Source: an uncultured Pseudomonadota bacterium
GTDB lineage: Bacteria; Pseudomonadota; Gammaproteobacteria; Burkholderiales; Rhodocyclaceae
Assembly: GCA_946479855.1 (NCBI GenBank)
Contig: CAMLHL010000051.1
Coordinates: forward strand, 1-21,710
Direction of reading: 5' to 3'
DNA length: 21,710 nt
The notes under the pieces: model-generated
What the model saw: the letters and a program-made list of their open reading frames with translations, nothing else
The model's database searches: none
What the model was told of the DNA's origin: nothing
In this document: positions 7,715 to 16,002 of the stretch, piece by piece
How positions within the stretch are numbered: position 1 is the stretch's first letter
Layout: every line of letters begins with the position of its first letter
Program-made: the position numbers and the translations under genes

Positions 7715-10700
7715 CCGATCGCCCCCGCCCATCGCTCAACACCCATACCACCTCGACGCCCGGTGAAGCAGCGGCGGAAATCGCCCGGCGCGACAGGATC
7801 ATCGATGTCTTGATGGATCGGGTCGAACAGGGCCTCGGACAACAGGCTTCCGACTACAGTTTTTTTCAGACCTCGATCCTGCTCGATGCCCAGGTGCGTG
7901 AGCGCACTTCCCGGCTGAATGAGGCAATGATCGCGCTGCAGCAAACCAACGCCGCCCTCGATCACCAAAAACAGGCGGTCGAAGCCGCACAGGCCAGGCT
8001 ATTCGCGGCCTTCAGCAACAGCTCGGACGGCTTCGTGCTATTTGATGCCGATGATCGCCTGTCGATGGCCAACCAGCAATTTGCCGATCTCTGGCAATCC
8101 GCCGGCACCGCTTGGCCGGATCTCGTCGGGATTCCCTTCGCCACGCTGATCGAACAGTTGCAAAGCCACTCGCCCGATGCCGACTGGCCGGCCCAGTGGC
8201 AAGCCCTGCATCGCCGGGTACGCGACGGCGAAGCAGCAACCATCGAGTTGCGAATTCGCGACAACCTGTGGCTCAGGATCTCCGAACGTCCGGCCGGCAA
8301 GGATGGCGTAGTCGGCACTTACGCCGACATCAGCGAAATCAAACAACGCGAACACCTGCGACGCGAACGAGAACAGGCCGAGCAGGCCCGCCTGCTCCAG
8401 ACGACGCTGGACAACCTGCCGCAGGGCGTGGTCGTTTTCGATGCCGAAGACCGTCTGCTCGCCTGGAACAACCGCCTCCTCGCCCTGCTCGATCTACCCG
8501 ATGGCAAATTGAGCAAATCTCTGCCACGCGAAGAACTTCCCCGCATCCTGGCCCCACTCCCCGCGGCGCAGGACAAATCCGATCACTCCGAATGGATCAT
8601 GAGCGATGGACGGACGCTGAGCATCCGCTACGCGACAATGCCCGGTGGCGGCTCACTGATGACGTTCACCGACATCAGCTTGCGCCGCCATCAGGAAATC
8701 CACATCCAGCAGTTGCTCGACGAGCTGCGGGCAACGTTCGACAATGTGCAGGTCGGCATTGCCTACCTCCGCAACCGCATCGTCATCAACTGCAACACCC
8801 GCATGGCCGAGCTCTTCGGCTGGAACACGCCGGCCGACATGATCGGCCAGACGACTGCACTTCTCTACGCGACCCAGGAAGAGTGGCGGAGCGATGACGA
8901 AACCGCCTACGGCGAACTGGCAGAGACCGGTTTCAGCGACCGCGAGCATCAGTTCGTCCGGCGCGATGGCACCCCGATCTGGTGCCATCGAACGGGCCGC
9001 GCCATCAATCCCGGGGATATCCAGGCCGGTTCGATCTGGGTATTTGCCGATGTCACCGAGCGCCGCCAGCACGAAGCCCAGTTGCAACTGGCCCATACGG
9101 TTTTCGAGCACAGTTCGGAAGCCTTGATGGTCACCGACCGGAGCGGCATCATTGCCAACGTCAATCGCGCATTTACCGCAATCACCGGCTACTCGGCCAA
9201 GGAGGCCATCGGCCAGCCCGCCAGCCTGCTCCGTTCCGGGCATCACTCCAGAGAGTTCTATCAGGAAATGTGGCAGACCCTCCTCGCCACCGGGCGCTGG
9301 AGCGGTGAAACCATCGATCGCCGCAAAAGTGGCGAGTGCTACCCCAAATGGCTCTCCATATCGACGGTCTACGGTCAACATGGCGAAATCCTCAATTTCA
9401 TTGGCTCCTTCCAGGATATTTCCGAACGCAAGGCAGCCGAGGAGAAAATCCGTTACCTGGCTCATCATGACGCCCTGACGGCCCTCCCCAACCGCCTGCT
9501 GCTGCGTGACCGTTTCGGACAAGCCATCGAGCAGTGCCGGCGCAACGGCAAATCGATGGCCTTCATGTTTCTTGATCTCGACGAGTTCAAACGCGTCAAC
9601 GACTCGCTCGGCCACCGGGTCGGCGACGAACTGCTGATTGCCGTCGTCCAGAGGCTGCGGGAATGCCTGCGCGAAAGCGATACGATCAGCCGGCAGGGCG
9701 GTGACGAATTTATCGTCCTGCTCAGCGATATCGACACCCCGGTCGCTGCCGCCTCCATTGCCGGCAAGGTAATCAGCAGCATGAATGCTCCCTTCAAGAT
9801 CCAGGGGCAGCAACTGAATTCATCGATTTCCATCGGCATTGCCATCGCCCCAACCGACGGCGCCGATTTCGACAGCCTGCTGCAAAAGGCCGACATCGCG
9901 ATGTACAACGCCAAGGAGCGAGGCCGCGGACGCTTCAGTTTCTTCCGGCAGGAAATGAACGATGCGGCGCTGTATCGCCACCATCTCGTGAATGCGCTGC
10001 ACCGCGCACTCGACGAGGGGCAGTTCGAATTGCAATACCAGCCCCAGGCATCGATCCATGACAACCTGCTGACTGGCTGCGAGGCGCTGCTGCGCTGGTC
10101 CATGCCAAACGGCAAATCGATCAGCCCGGCGGAATTCATCCCGGTCGCCGAAGAAACCGGACTGATCCTGCCCATCGGCGAATGGGTCATGGCCGAAGCC
10201 TGCCGTCAATTACGCTTGTGGCAAGATAGCGGCCTGGCCATCAAGACTGCGATCAATGTTTCCGGCATTCAGATCTACCATGCCGACGTACCCGCCCTGC
10301 TCTCCCGGCATATCCGCGACGCCGGAATCTCCCCCCGCGCCATCGAGGTCGAACTGACCGAGTCGACGCTGATGCAGGACAGCCAGGTCATTCGCGAAGT
10401 CATCCATGATTTCAAGTCCCTAGGTTGCTCTGTCGCCATCGACGATTTTGGGACTGGCTATTCCAGCCTGGCTTACCTGAGCCGATTCCAGGTCGACAAG
10501 CTGAAAATCGACCGCTCGTTCATCTCCGGTTCGGATGCCAGTGAAGAAGACCGCGCCATTGTCCGCGCCATCACCCAGATGGCTCATGCCCTCAAGCTGC
10601 ACGCAGTCGCCGAAGGCGTCGAGACATCGGCGCAACTTGATTTCCTGAGGACCTGTGGCTGCAATATCGCTCAGGGGTATCTGATCAGCCGCGCCTTGCC

Positions 10701-10767
10701 GGGCCCGGATTTCGAGCATTTCGCCCGCCAGCCCCGCACCTGCGTGCAAGCGGAGTGGCACATTTGA
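7711..10767 (+). CDS. Multi-PAS GGDEF-EAL cyclic-di-GMP synthase/phosphodiesterase
   Basis: 1018 residues without evident transmembrane segments, so probably cytoplasmic. An N-terminal helical, coiled-coil region (about 20-100) is followed by four PAS-like domains, roughly 98-210, 227-325, 340-450 and 457-573. The last two end in DVTERR- and DISERK-type linkers. The GGDEF domain (about 575-745) has intact GGDEF at 663-667 and the inhibitory RxxD site RESD at 654-657, five residues before it. The EAL domain (about 755-1008) has CEALLRW (790-796), ELTES (881-885), DDFGTG (911-916), LKIDRSF (931-937) and EGVET (968-972), all expected of an active phosphodiesterase. Both cyclic-di-GMP synthesis and breakdown therefore look possible. 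The start overlaps the FIST stop codon, so the FIST protein is the likely partner regulator. A strong terminator follows. Confidence 0.95.
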   Translation: MTDRPRPSLNTHTTSTPGEAAAEIARRDRIIDVLMDRVEQGLGQQASDYSFFQTSILLDAQVRERTSRLNEAMIALQQTNAALDHQKQAVEAAQARLFAAFSNSSDGFVLFDADDRLSMANQQFADLWQSAGTAWPDLVGIPFATLIEQLQSHSPDADWPAQWQALHRRVRDGEAATIELRIRDNLWLRISERPAGKDGVVGTYADISEIKQREHLRREREQAEQARLLQTTLDNLPQGVVVFDAEDRLLAWNNRLLALLDLPDGKLSKSLPREELPRILAPLPAAQDKSDHSEWIMSDGRTLSIRYATMPGGGSLMTFTDISLRRHQEIHIQQLLDELRATFDNVQVGIAYLRNRIVINCNTRMAELFGWNTPADMIGQTTALLYATQEEWRSDDETAYGELAETGFSDREHQFVRRDGTPIWCHRTGRAINPGDIQAGSIWVFADVTERRQHEAQLQLAHTVFEHSSEALMVTDRSGIIANVNRAFTAITGYSAKEAIGQPASLLRSGHHSREFYQEMWQTLLATGRWSGETIDRRKSGECYPKWLSISTVYGQHGEILNFIGSFQDISERKAAEEKIRYLAHHDALTALPNRLLLRDRFGQAIEQCRRNGKSMAFMFLDLDEFKRVNDSLGHRVGDELLIAVVQRLRECLRESDTISRQGGDEFIVLLSDIDTPVAAASIAGKVISSMNAPFKIQGQQLNSSISIGIAIAPTDGADFDSLLQKADIAMYNAKERGRGRFSFFRQEMNDAALYRHHLVNALHRALDEGQFELQYQPQASIHDNLLTGCEALLRWSMPNGKSISPAEFIPVAEETGLILPIGEWVMAEACRQLRLWQDSGLAIKTAINVSGIQIYHADVPALLSRHIRDAGISPRAIEVELTESTLMQDSQVIREVIHDFKSLGCSVAIDDFGTGYSSLAYLSRFQVDKLKIDRSFISGSDASEEDRAIVRAITQMAHALKLHAVAEGVETSAQLDFLRTCGCNIAQGYLISRALPGPDFEHFARQPRTCVQAEWHI

Positions 10768-10808
10768 AATCAGCGCCGCCAAAGCGGTACCGGACAAAAT
10801 CGGGGCGT

Positions 10809-10839
10809 AAAAAAACCGCCGGGAATCCGGCGGTTTTTT
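10809..10839. terminator. Bidirectional terminator between GGDEF-EAL and thiolase genes
   Basis: CCGCCGG (10816-10822) and CCGGCGG (10827-10833) form a seven-pair GC stem around GAAT. A-run and T-run flanks extend the stem by about six pairs and serve as T-tracts in both directions. It lies in the 87-base gap between convergent genes. Confidence 0.93.
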
Positions 10840-10854
10840 GCTTGAACCCGCGGC

Positions 10855-12039
10855 TTAGGCGCGTTCGAAGATAACAGCGATACCCTGGCCGCCACCGATA
10901 CACATGGTGACGAGTGCGTACTTACCGCCGATTCGTTCCAGTTCGTACAACGCCTTGGTGGCGATGAAAGCGCCGGAACAGCCGACCGGGTGGCCGAGGG
11001 CGATGGCGCCGCCGTTCGGGTTGGTCTTGGCCGGATCCAGGCCGAGCACCTTGGAAACGGTCAACGCCTGTGCCGCGAAGGCTTCGTTGGATTCGATGAC
11101 ATCCATCTGATCCAGCGTCAGGCCGGCCTTCTTCAGGGCCAGCTTGGTGGCCGGGATCGGACCTTCGCCCATGACGTCGTTCGGCACGCCGGCAACGGCA
11201 TAGCCGGCGATGCGGGCCAAGGCCTTTTGACCGGCCTTGGCGGCGACATCGGCAGCAGCCAGCACGAAGAAGGCGGCGCCGTCGTTAATGCCGGAGGCGT
11301 TGCCAGCGGTCACTGTGCCGCCATCCTTCTTGAAGGCCGGTTTCATCTTGGCCAGCGACTCCATGGTCGTACCACGCTTGACGTGTTCATCGGTATCGAA
11401 CACCACTTCGCCCTTGCGGGTCTGCTTGACGATCGGCACGATCTGCGACTTGAAGTAGCCGGCGTCGATGGCGGCTGCAGCACGGCGTTGCGATTCGACG
11501 GCGAAGGCATCCTGTTCTTCACGGGTGATGCCGTGCTTGGTCGCCAGATTTTCAGCAGTAATACCCATATGGCCAACGCCGAACGGGTCGGTCAGCACAC
11601 TGACCATCGAGTCGATGGCCTTGGTGTCACCCATGCGGGCTCCGGAACGCAGCGCCGGCAGCAGGTAGGCCGCCTTGGACATGACTTCGACGCCGCCGCC
11701 GATGCCGTAGTCGGCATCGTTCAGCATGATGTTCTGGGCGGTGGTGACAATGCCTTGCAAACCGGAAGCGCACAAGCGGGAAACCTGCATGGCGACGGAA
11801 TCCATCGACAAACCGGCCTGGATGGAGGCAACGCGGGAAACGTAGGCGTAGCGGGAATCGGTCGGCATCGTCGTGCCAACGGTCACATAGTTGATTGCCT
11901 GGGGATCGACGCCGGAACGGGTCACGGCTTCTTTCATGACGATACCGGCCAGTTCGGTAGATTCGAAATCGGCCAGGGCGCCACCAAAGGTACCGATGGC
12001 GGAACGAACTGCGCTCAGAACGACAACTTCTCTGCTCAT
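10855..12039 (-). CDS. Acetyl-CoA C-acyltransferase (thiolase, BktB/PhaA-like)
   Basis: 394 residues, full-length thiolase. The nucleophilic Cys is C90 in SRLCASGLQ. NEAFAAQA follows, then GHPVG with His 350, and the second active Cys is C380 in CIGGGQG. Thiolases join two acyl-CoA molecules, or split 3-ketoacyl-CoA, in the cytoplasm. The N-terminus REVVVLSAVRSAIGTFGG and the end YALVTMCIGGGQGIAVIFER recall the beta-ketothiolase BktB of Cupriavidus more than classical PhaA. The role could be monomer supply for polyhydroxyalkanoate or fatty/amino-acid breakdown. GHPVGC in place of the commoner GHPIG(A/C) is a small variation. A GGAGG ribosome site precedes the start. It is the last gene of a minus-strand run, 26 bases after the CobD/CbiB-like gene, and no phaB or phaC is adjacent. 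Confidence 0.93.
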   Translation of the reverse strand: MSREVVVLSAVRSAIGTFGGALADFESTELAGIVMKEAVTRSGVDPQAINYVTVGTTMPTDSRYAYVSRVASIQAGLSMDSVAMQVSRLCASGLQGIVTTAQNIMLNDADYGIGGGVEVMSKAAYLLPALRSGARMGDTKAIDSMVSVLTDPFGVGHMGITAENLATKHGITREEQDAFAVESQRRAAAAIDAGYFKSQIVPIVKQTRKGEVVFDTDEHVKRGTTMESLAKMKPAFKKDGGTVTAGNASGINDGAAFFVLAAADVAAKAGQKALARIAGYAVAGVPNDVMGEGPIPATKLALKKAGLTLDQMDVIESNEAFAAQALTVSKVLGLDPAKTNPNGGAIALGHPVGCSGAFIATKALYELERIGGKYALVTMCIGGGQGIAVIFERA

Positions 12040-12065
12040 TTAACTACCTCCACTTATAAATTTAT

Positions 12066-12989
12066 TTAGCCCGCCAGACTGGCAAGCCCCAACAAAAAGA
12101 GCAACAACATCCACAAGATCGTCGCCCGCCAGACCAGGCCGACAGCGCTCTGCATGAAATCGACGTCGGCCGGTTCCCCCAGCCCGAGCTCGCCACGATC
12201 GGAGATTTCCACCCCTTCGACCACCGGCCGGCCCAGCTGGACTCCCAGGGCACCAGCGCCGGCAGCAAGCACGATGCCCATGTCACGATCCGGCCACTGG
12301 GCCGGCTGGGTACGCCAGCAGTAGGCGGCGTCCTCGAAATCCCCGACGATGGCAAAAGCAGAAGCCGTAGCCCGCAGAGGCAACCAGTCGATCATACCGA
12401 AAACCTGATGTGCGAATGTGGAAAATGTATTCCGTTGTTCTGGACTTCCGGTCTTCCAGCGATCACGAACGATCAGGGAGAGCCGATACAACAAGGCACC
12501 GCACGGCCCGGGAAGCAGGACGAACCACAGCAATACGGCAAACACGTGACGATGCGAAGCCCCCAGCGCCCCTTCGATGGCTAGCCGGGCAATATCCTCA
12601 GAATCCAGAGCATGGGTAGAACGACCTTGCCATTCGCCGAGCAACTGCCTGGCCCGTTCGAGGTCGCCCTGGCGCAGGGCGACCTGGATTTCGGTGTAAT
12701 GATGACTGAATTGGCGGAAGCCCATGGTCAGATACAGGACACCGATATTGAGCAGCAGACCAAAGATCGGGTTCAGGGAATGGAGCAACTCGTAGGCGAT
12801 CGCCACGAGCAACACCGGCAAGAGGACAGCCAGACACCAGCCAAGCACGCCATGACGGTAAGCACCGGCATTGAAACGGGATTCGACGAAATCCGCCCAG
12901 ACGCCGAATGGCTCGGCGACTATGCGTCGGTAATCAAGGGGTTGCAGCTGCTCGATGAGGAAAACTGCAATCAGCGAGAGAAGGCTCAT
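12066..12989 (-). CDS. CobD/CbiB-like (AmpE-like) membrane protein
   Basis: 307 residues with hydrophobic segments near 47-68, 74-90, 148-170 and 283-304, so an inner-membrane protein. Recognised family blocks are LYLTMGFRQFSHHYTEIQ, SHRHVFAVLLWFVLLPGP, AFAIVGDFEDAAYCWRTQ and GEPADVDFMQSAVGLVWRA. These belong to a betaproteobacterial CobD/CbiB-family group that is related to adenosylcobinamide-phosphate synthase and to AmpE. No other cobalamin gene is nearby and the true activity is unknown, so a role in B12 synthesis should not be assumed. The start at 12989 has no clear ribosome site; the preceding bases are C-rich on the coding strand. It probably lies in the same transcript as the Nudix gene 40 bases upstream. 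Confidence 0.85.
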   Translation of the reverse strand: MSLLSLIAVFLIEQLQPLDYRRIVAEPFGVWADFVESRFNAGAYRHGVLGWCLAVLLPVLLVAIAYELLHSLNPIFGLLLNIGVLYLTMGFRQFSHHYTEIQVALRQGDLERARQLLGEWQGRSTHALDSEDIARLAIEGALGASHRHVFAVLLWFVLLPGPCGALLYRLSLIVRDRWKTGSPEQRNTFSTFAHQVFGMIDWLPLRATASAFAIVGDFEDAAYCWRTQPAQWPDRDMGIVLAAGAGALGVQLGRPVVEGVEISDRGELGLGEPADVDFMQSAVGLVWRATILWMLLLFLLGLASLAG

Positions 12990-13029
12990 TGGGGGCGGAG
13001 AAGTGCCGTAATCGGCTTATTGTTTAATA

Positions 13030-13650
13030 TCAAGACGTCACAATACCACAAGCATCAGTGGCTTGGAGTAGCCCGAGGCGCTCGGTCAACGAACGGATCA
13101 TGCCGGCCGTTGCGCCCCAGATGAAATACTCGCCATAGGGCATGGCGAAGTAGTTGCGCAGGGCACCGCGGTAATGCAGCGAATGGCGCTGATGATTGGC
13201 CGGGTCGATCAGGAAGGCAAGTGGCACCTCAAAGATTTCAGCGACCTCGAAGGGATCCGGCTGCAGGTCGAATGGCGGCCGAACCAGCGCCACCACCGGC
13301 GTTACCCGAAAGCCGGTACCGGTACGGTATTCCGGCAGGAAGCCAAGAATTTCAATCCTCTCGCGCGACAGACCGATTTCTTCCTCGGTTTCGCGTAAGG
13401 CGGTATGTGTCGGTGACAGATCCGAATCCTCGACGCGCCCCCCGGGAAAACTGATCTGACCGGCATGATCTTTCAGATGGGCCGTGCGCTGGGTCAGCAG
13501 CACCGTATGGCCGGCTTCGCGCAGGACAATCGGAAAGAGCACGGCGGCCGGAGTCAGTGGCTGATCGGCCAAGCCATCTTCCTGAATGAAAGAGTCAACC
13601 AGCGGCTCGGGCAGCAAACTGGCCCGCAAACGCTCCAGATCGAAGCTCAT
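13030..13650 (-). CDS. CoA pyrophosphatase (Nudix hydrolase, NudL-like)
   Basis: 206 residues. LLTQR (51-55) and GQISFPGG (64-71) form the signature of the CoA-hydrolysing Nudix subgroup. They run into the Nudix box GGRVEDSDLSPTHTALRETEEEIGL with REXXEEXG at 86-93. The box has the one-residue longer spacing and Asp typical of this subgroup. The expected reaction is cleavage of coenzyme A or acyl-CoA to phosphopantetheine and 3',5'-ADP, with Mg or Mn, in the cytoplasm. The start codon overlaps the stop of the 85-residue gene upstream (ATGA, 13647-13650), so the two are translationally coupled. The CobD/CbiB-like gene follows 40 bases downstream. Confidence 0.92.
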   Translation of the reverse strand: MSFDLERLRASLLPEPLVDSFIQEDGLADQPLTPAAVLFPIVLREAGHTVLLTQRTAHLKDHAGQISFPGGRVEDSDLSPTHTALRETEEEIGLSRERIEILGFLPEYRTGTGFRVTPVVALVRPPFDLQPDPFEVAEIFEVPLAFLIDPANHQRHSLHYRGALRNYFAMPYGEYFIWGATAGMIRSLTERLGLLQATDACGIVTS

Positions 13651-13904
13651 GCTGCCTTGGAATCTTCCTCGATTTCTGCGTTAACTGCAGCCAGGGCATC
13701 CTGCAGGGTTTCTTCTGAAAGGTCGTTGATCGTCGTCGCCACCAGATCGGCCGACTCGACCGCGCCGACCGGCAGCCGTTTGCTGTCCAGGCTGGCGATC
13801 ATCACCGCCGAAGCGCCGGCGACACGCAACAACGCCTGCCGCTCGCCCATCAGCATTTCCAGTTCATCGCGCAGCAGTGCTATTTCCTGATCTCGTTGCG
13901 GCAT
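13647..13904 (-). CDS. Conserved small helical protein of unknown function
   Basis: 85 residues with a good AGGAGAG ribosome site. It is acidic and predicted helical: residues 1-28 (PQRDQEIALLRDELEMLMGERQ) look like a short coiled coil, then a hydrophobic patch VAGASAVMIASLD, and an acidic C-terminus. There is no signal peptide. I do not recognise a family. Its reality is supported by the ribosome site, tight packing (nine bases after the protease gene) and the four-base overlap with the Nudix gene. It may be a cytoplasmic adaptor or partner of the Nudix protein, but this rests on context only. Confidence 0.75.
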   Translation of the reverse strand: MPQRDQEIALLRDELEMLMGERQALLRVAGASAVMIASLDSKRLPVGAVESADLVATTINDLSEETLQDALAAVNAEIEEDSKAA

Positions 13905-13913
13905 CTCTCTCTC

Positions 13914-14591
13914 CTAGAATCGTTTTTTAAGTGTCATGGTGCTGCCGTCACGCTGCATTTCCATCCGGTTCAGGAAGCTCATGCCAAGCAGCGCAATCGG
14001 CATGTCGCCTTGGTGAATCAGCGCATCGACGTTGTGCAGCGTGACGTCGCCGATCCGCACGGTATCAAGCTGAACCTTGCTGACCACCGCCTGGCCATTG
14101 GCGGTGTTGGTCAAAGCTTTCTGGCCACGGTTGAAGTCAAGGCCGAGCCGCCGGGCATCGGAAGCCCCCAAGGAAATCATTGTCGCCCCGGTATCAACCA
14201 GAAAGCGAACCGAGGTCCCGTTGATATTGCCTGTCGTATAAAAATGCCCTTGCACGTCAGCGGTCATGATGATCTTGCCGGACCCATCGCCACTGCCGGC
14301 ACCGACGGCATACTGGCCGACCCGCAAGGGGCGCTTCCTGCCGCCGACCTCGACCATAATCTGGTCTCCCTGAATCGACAACACCTTGACGCCATCCAGC
14401 GATTGGCCAACCGGCACGGACCGCGGCTCGCCACCATTGATCATCAACATGGCCTTGCTACCCATGATACCGGCCAGTCCGACATCCTGAGCGACGGCTA
14501 CCGGGGCGAACACAGCTACCAGCAGGCCGAGCAGCGTAGAATGCAACTTCGCTTTTCCGGAGGTCAAGACCATCATGCTCCCAGTTGCCAT
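13914..14591 (-). CDS. Retropepsin-like aspartic protease (TIGR02281 type), exported
   Basis: 225 residues from the start at 14591, which has a GGGGAG ribosome site nine bases upstream. ATGs at 14576 and 14573 are alternatives. A signal peptide follows, with the hydrophobic core LLGLLVAVFAPVAVA and cleavage likely near residue 34. A beta-rich region at 35-95 (VGGRKRPLRVGQ) precedes a single retropepsin-like domain. Its catalytic motif is FLVDTGATMISL (DTGA at 133-136), and the flap and C-terminal part include IALLGMSFLNRM (199-210). Clan AA enzymes of this kind act as dimers, and the substrate here is unknown. The location is periplasmic or membrane-anchored. With the 14591 start, its first 17 bases overlap the divergent amidotransferase gene. 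Confidence 0.88.
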   Translation of the reverse strand: MATGSMMVLTSGKAKLHSTLLGLLVAVFAPVAVAQDVGLAGIMGSKAMLMINGGEPRSVPVGQSLDGVKVLSIQGDQIMVEVGGRKRPLRVGQYAVGAGSGDGSGKIIMTADVQGHFYTTGNINGTSVRFLVDTGATMISLGASDARRLGLDFNRGQKALTNTANGQAVVSKVQLDTVRIGDVTLHNVDALIHQGDMPIALLGMSFLNRMEMQRDGSTMTLKKRF

Positions 14592-15288
14592 CTTTCGCCA
14601 CTCCCCGACTGAAGGTCCGGGCTATTTTGCCATATTCCTGGAGCAGCACGGGATTCCCTGGCAATTGATCGCCATCGACGAAGGAGCCGACGTCCCTACT
14701 TCGGCTGACGGTTTCTCCGGACTCTGCTTCATGGGCGGACCGATGAGCGTCAATGATCCCCTGCCGTGGATCGAACCTGTCTGTGCGCTGATTCGTGTTG
14801 CGGTGGCAAAAGACTTGCCGGTAATCGGTCATTGCCTGGGTGGGCAGCTGATGAGCAAGGCGTTGGGCGGCCTGATTACCCGCAACCCGGTCAAGGAAAT
14901 CGGCTGGGGCCAGGCGCACGGTGAAGATAATGCCATTGCCCGTCACTGGCTTGGTGATTACGCCGGCAACAGCAGCACGATTTTCCAGTGGCACGGTGAA
15001 ACTTTCAGCCTGCCGGCCGGCGCAACGCGCCTACTCGCCAACGGCTTTTGTGCCAACCAGATGTTCGCCCTCGGGCCGCATCTCGGCATGCAGTGCCATG
15101 TCGAAATGACGCCGGAAATGATCGCCCAGTGGTGCGAACAATGGGCCGATGAAGCAATGGTCGTGGCTGATCAGGCCAGCGTGCAGACCCCGGAGACAAT
15201 GCAACAGCAACTGGCGGAACGCCTGCCGGTCATGCGCCAGCTTTCGGAACAACTCTATTCGGTCTGGATTCAGGGCCTGGCCCGCTGA
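14575..15288 (+). CDS. Class I glutamine amidotransferase (GMP synthase-like domain protein)
   Basis: 237 residues. The catalytic triad of class I amidotransferases is visible: the nucleophilic Cys 87 in PVIGHCLGGQ, and His 175 with Glu 177 in GMQCHVEMTP. FMGGPMSVND (52-61) forms the oxyanion loop, and FQWHGETF (137-144) is typical of stand-alone GMP-synthase-like amidotransferases. These resemble YfeJ and related proteins that release ammonia from glutamine or hydrolyse gamma-glutamyl compounds. No synthetase partner is adjacent, so the acceptor is unknown. It is cytoplasmic. A GGAGG ribosome site lies 11 bases before the ATG, inside the coding part of the divergent protease gene. The gene ends at a strong terminator. 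Confidence 0.92.
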   Translation: MLPVAIFRHSPTEGPGYFAIFLEQHGIPWQLIAIDEGADVPTSADGFSGLCFMGGPMSVNDPLPWIEPVCALIRVAVAKDLPVIGHCLGGQLMSKALGGLITRNPVKEIGWGQAHGEDNAIARHWLGDYAGNSSTIFQWHGETFSLPAGATRLLANGFCANQMFALGPHLGMQCHVEMTPEMIAQWCEQWADEAMVVADQASVQTPETMQQQLAERLPVMRQLSEQLYSVWIQGLAR

Positions 15289-15294
15289 ATCAGA

Positions 15295-15327
15295 AAAAGG
15301 GCAGCCGCAGCTGCCCTTTTGGTTTTT
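15295..15327. terminator. Bidirectional terminator after the amidotransferase gene
   Basis: AAAAGGGCAGC (15295-15305) and GCTGCCCTTTT (15310-15320) form a perfect 11-pair stem with a CGCA loop. It is followed by GG and five T residues on the plus strand and has an A-run on the left that serves the minus strand. Confidence 0.92.
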
Positions 15328-15334
15328 GCCCACG

Positions 15335-15352
15335 CTGACGGTTGACCGTCAG
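15335..15352. repeat. Perfect inverted repeat past the 3' end of yajQ
   Basis: CTGACGGT and ACCGTCAG arms of eight bases are separated by TG. As RNA it makes a seven-pair stem with a TTGA loop. It has no T-run on either strand, so it does not look like a complete terminator, and it sits between the strong terminator and the end of yajQ. It could stabilise the 3' end of the yajQ message or bind a protein. Confidence 0.5.
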
Positions 15353-15386
15353 GCCTGCCGTTGCCTCTATGGCCGAAGCATTTCGC

Positions 15387-15881
15387 TCAGTCGCGAAAAT
15401 TCCCGGCCTTGATCGGAAAATCGGTGACTTCCTTGCGGATCAGCGCGATGCACTCCTGCAACTCGTCGCGCTTGGCGCCCTGGACACGCACGGCATCCCC
15501 CTGAATCGAGGCCTGTACCTTGATCTTGGAATCCTTGATGATCTTGACGAGTTTCTTGGCCAGTTCGGTCTCGATACCCATCTTGATCTTCAGTTCCTGT
15601 TTGACCTTGTTGCCGGAAACCTTCTGCACCGGCTGGTGATCGAGACGCTTGGTGCTCTCGACCTCCTTCTTCTCCATGGCCGGGAAGAGGATGTCCTTGA
15701 TCTGGTCGAGCTGAAAATCGGAATCGCCGTGTAGCGTGATCACCTTGTCCTTCTCGTTCATTTCGAGCTTGGCGCTGGTGCCCTTGAAGTCGTAGCGATT
15801 ATCGATCTGACGGCAGGCGACATCGATGGCATTCTTCAACGCCACCATGTCCGCTTCGGAGGTGAAGTCAAAGCTTGGCAT
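15387..15881 (-). CDS. yajQ: YajQ-family cyclic-di-GMP-binding protein
   Basis: 164 residues, very close to the family length. It has the family opening MPSFDFTSEADMVALKNAIDV, the block RQIDNRYDFKGTSAKLE, and a second half with QELKIKMGIETELAKKLVKIIKDSKIKVQASIQGDAVRVQGAKRDELQ. The fold is two ferredoxin-like RNA-binding-type domains. A Xanthomonas member binds cyclic-di-GMP and acts with a transcription factor, whereas other members bind tRNA or GTP, so the exact ligand here is not shown. It is cytoplasmic. The start at 15881 follows a strong GAGGAG ribosome site. A terminator hairpin lies just upstream (15897-15919), so yajQ either has a very close promoter or depends on read-through from the ppnP transcript. 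Confidence 0.95.
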   Translation of the reverse strand: MPSFDFTSEADMVALKNAIDVACRQIDNRYDFKGTSAKLEMNEKDKVITLHGDSDFQLDQIKDILFPAMEKKEVESTKRLDHQPVQKVSGNKVKQELKIKMGIETELAKKLVKIIKDSKIKVQASIQGDAVRVQGAKRDELQECIALIRKEVTDFPIKAGNFRD

Positions 15882-15896
15882 GGAATCTCCTCAATC

Positions 15897-15919
15897 AAAA
15901 ACCCGGTACGCAGACCGGG
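15897..15919 (-). terminator. Terminator or attenuator between ppnP and yajQ
   Basis: On the minus strand, CCCGG and CCGGG pair around an eight-base loop and are followed directly by TTTTT (15901-15897). The T-run ends 15 bases before the yajQ start, immediately before its ribosome site. It either ends the arg-ppnP transcript or regulates read-through into yajQ. Confidence 0.6.
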
Positions 15920-15972
15920 CAAGGCGTTTGCTCGCTGACCGTAAAAACTGGTTCGGCAAGCGAAAACAATGC

Positions 15973-15993
15973 GGCCCGGACAAGCACCGGGCC
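15973..15993 (-). terminator. Second hairpin downstream of ppnP
   Basis: GGCCCGG (15973-15979) and CCGGGCC (15987-15993) form a perfect seven-pair GC stem with a seven-base loop, nine bases past the ppnP stop codon. On the minus strand it is followed by GCATTGTTTT, a T-rich but interrupted tail. It is a likely terminator acting in tandem with the next hairpin. Confidence 0.5.
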
Positions 15994-16002
15994 TGTGTCG
16001 GT

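Noticed and set aside
10990..12069. A 359-codon plus-strand open frame opposite the thiolase
   Set aside because: It is an antisense shadow; the thiolase on the other strand has all its catalytic motifs.
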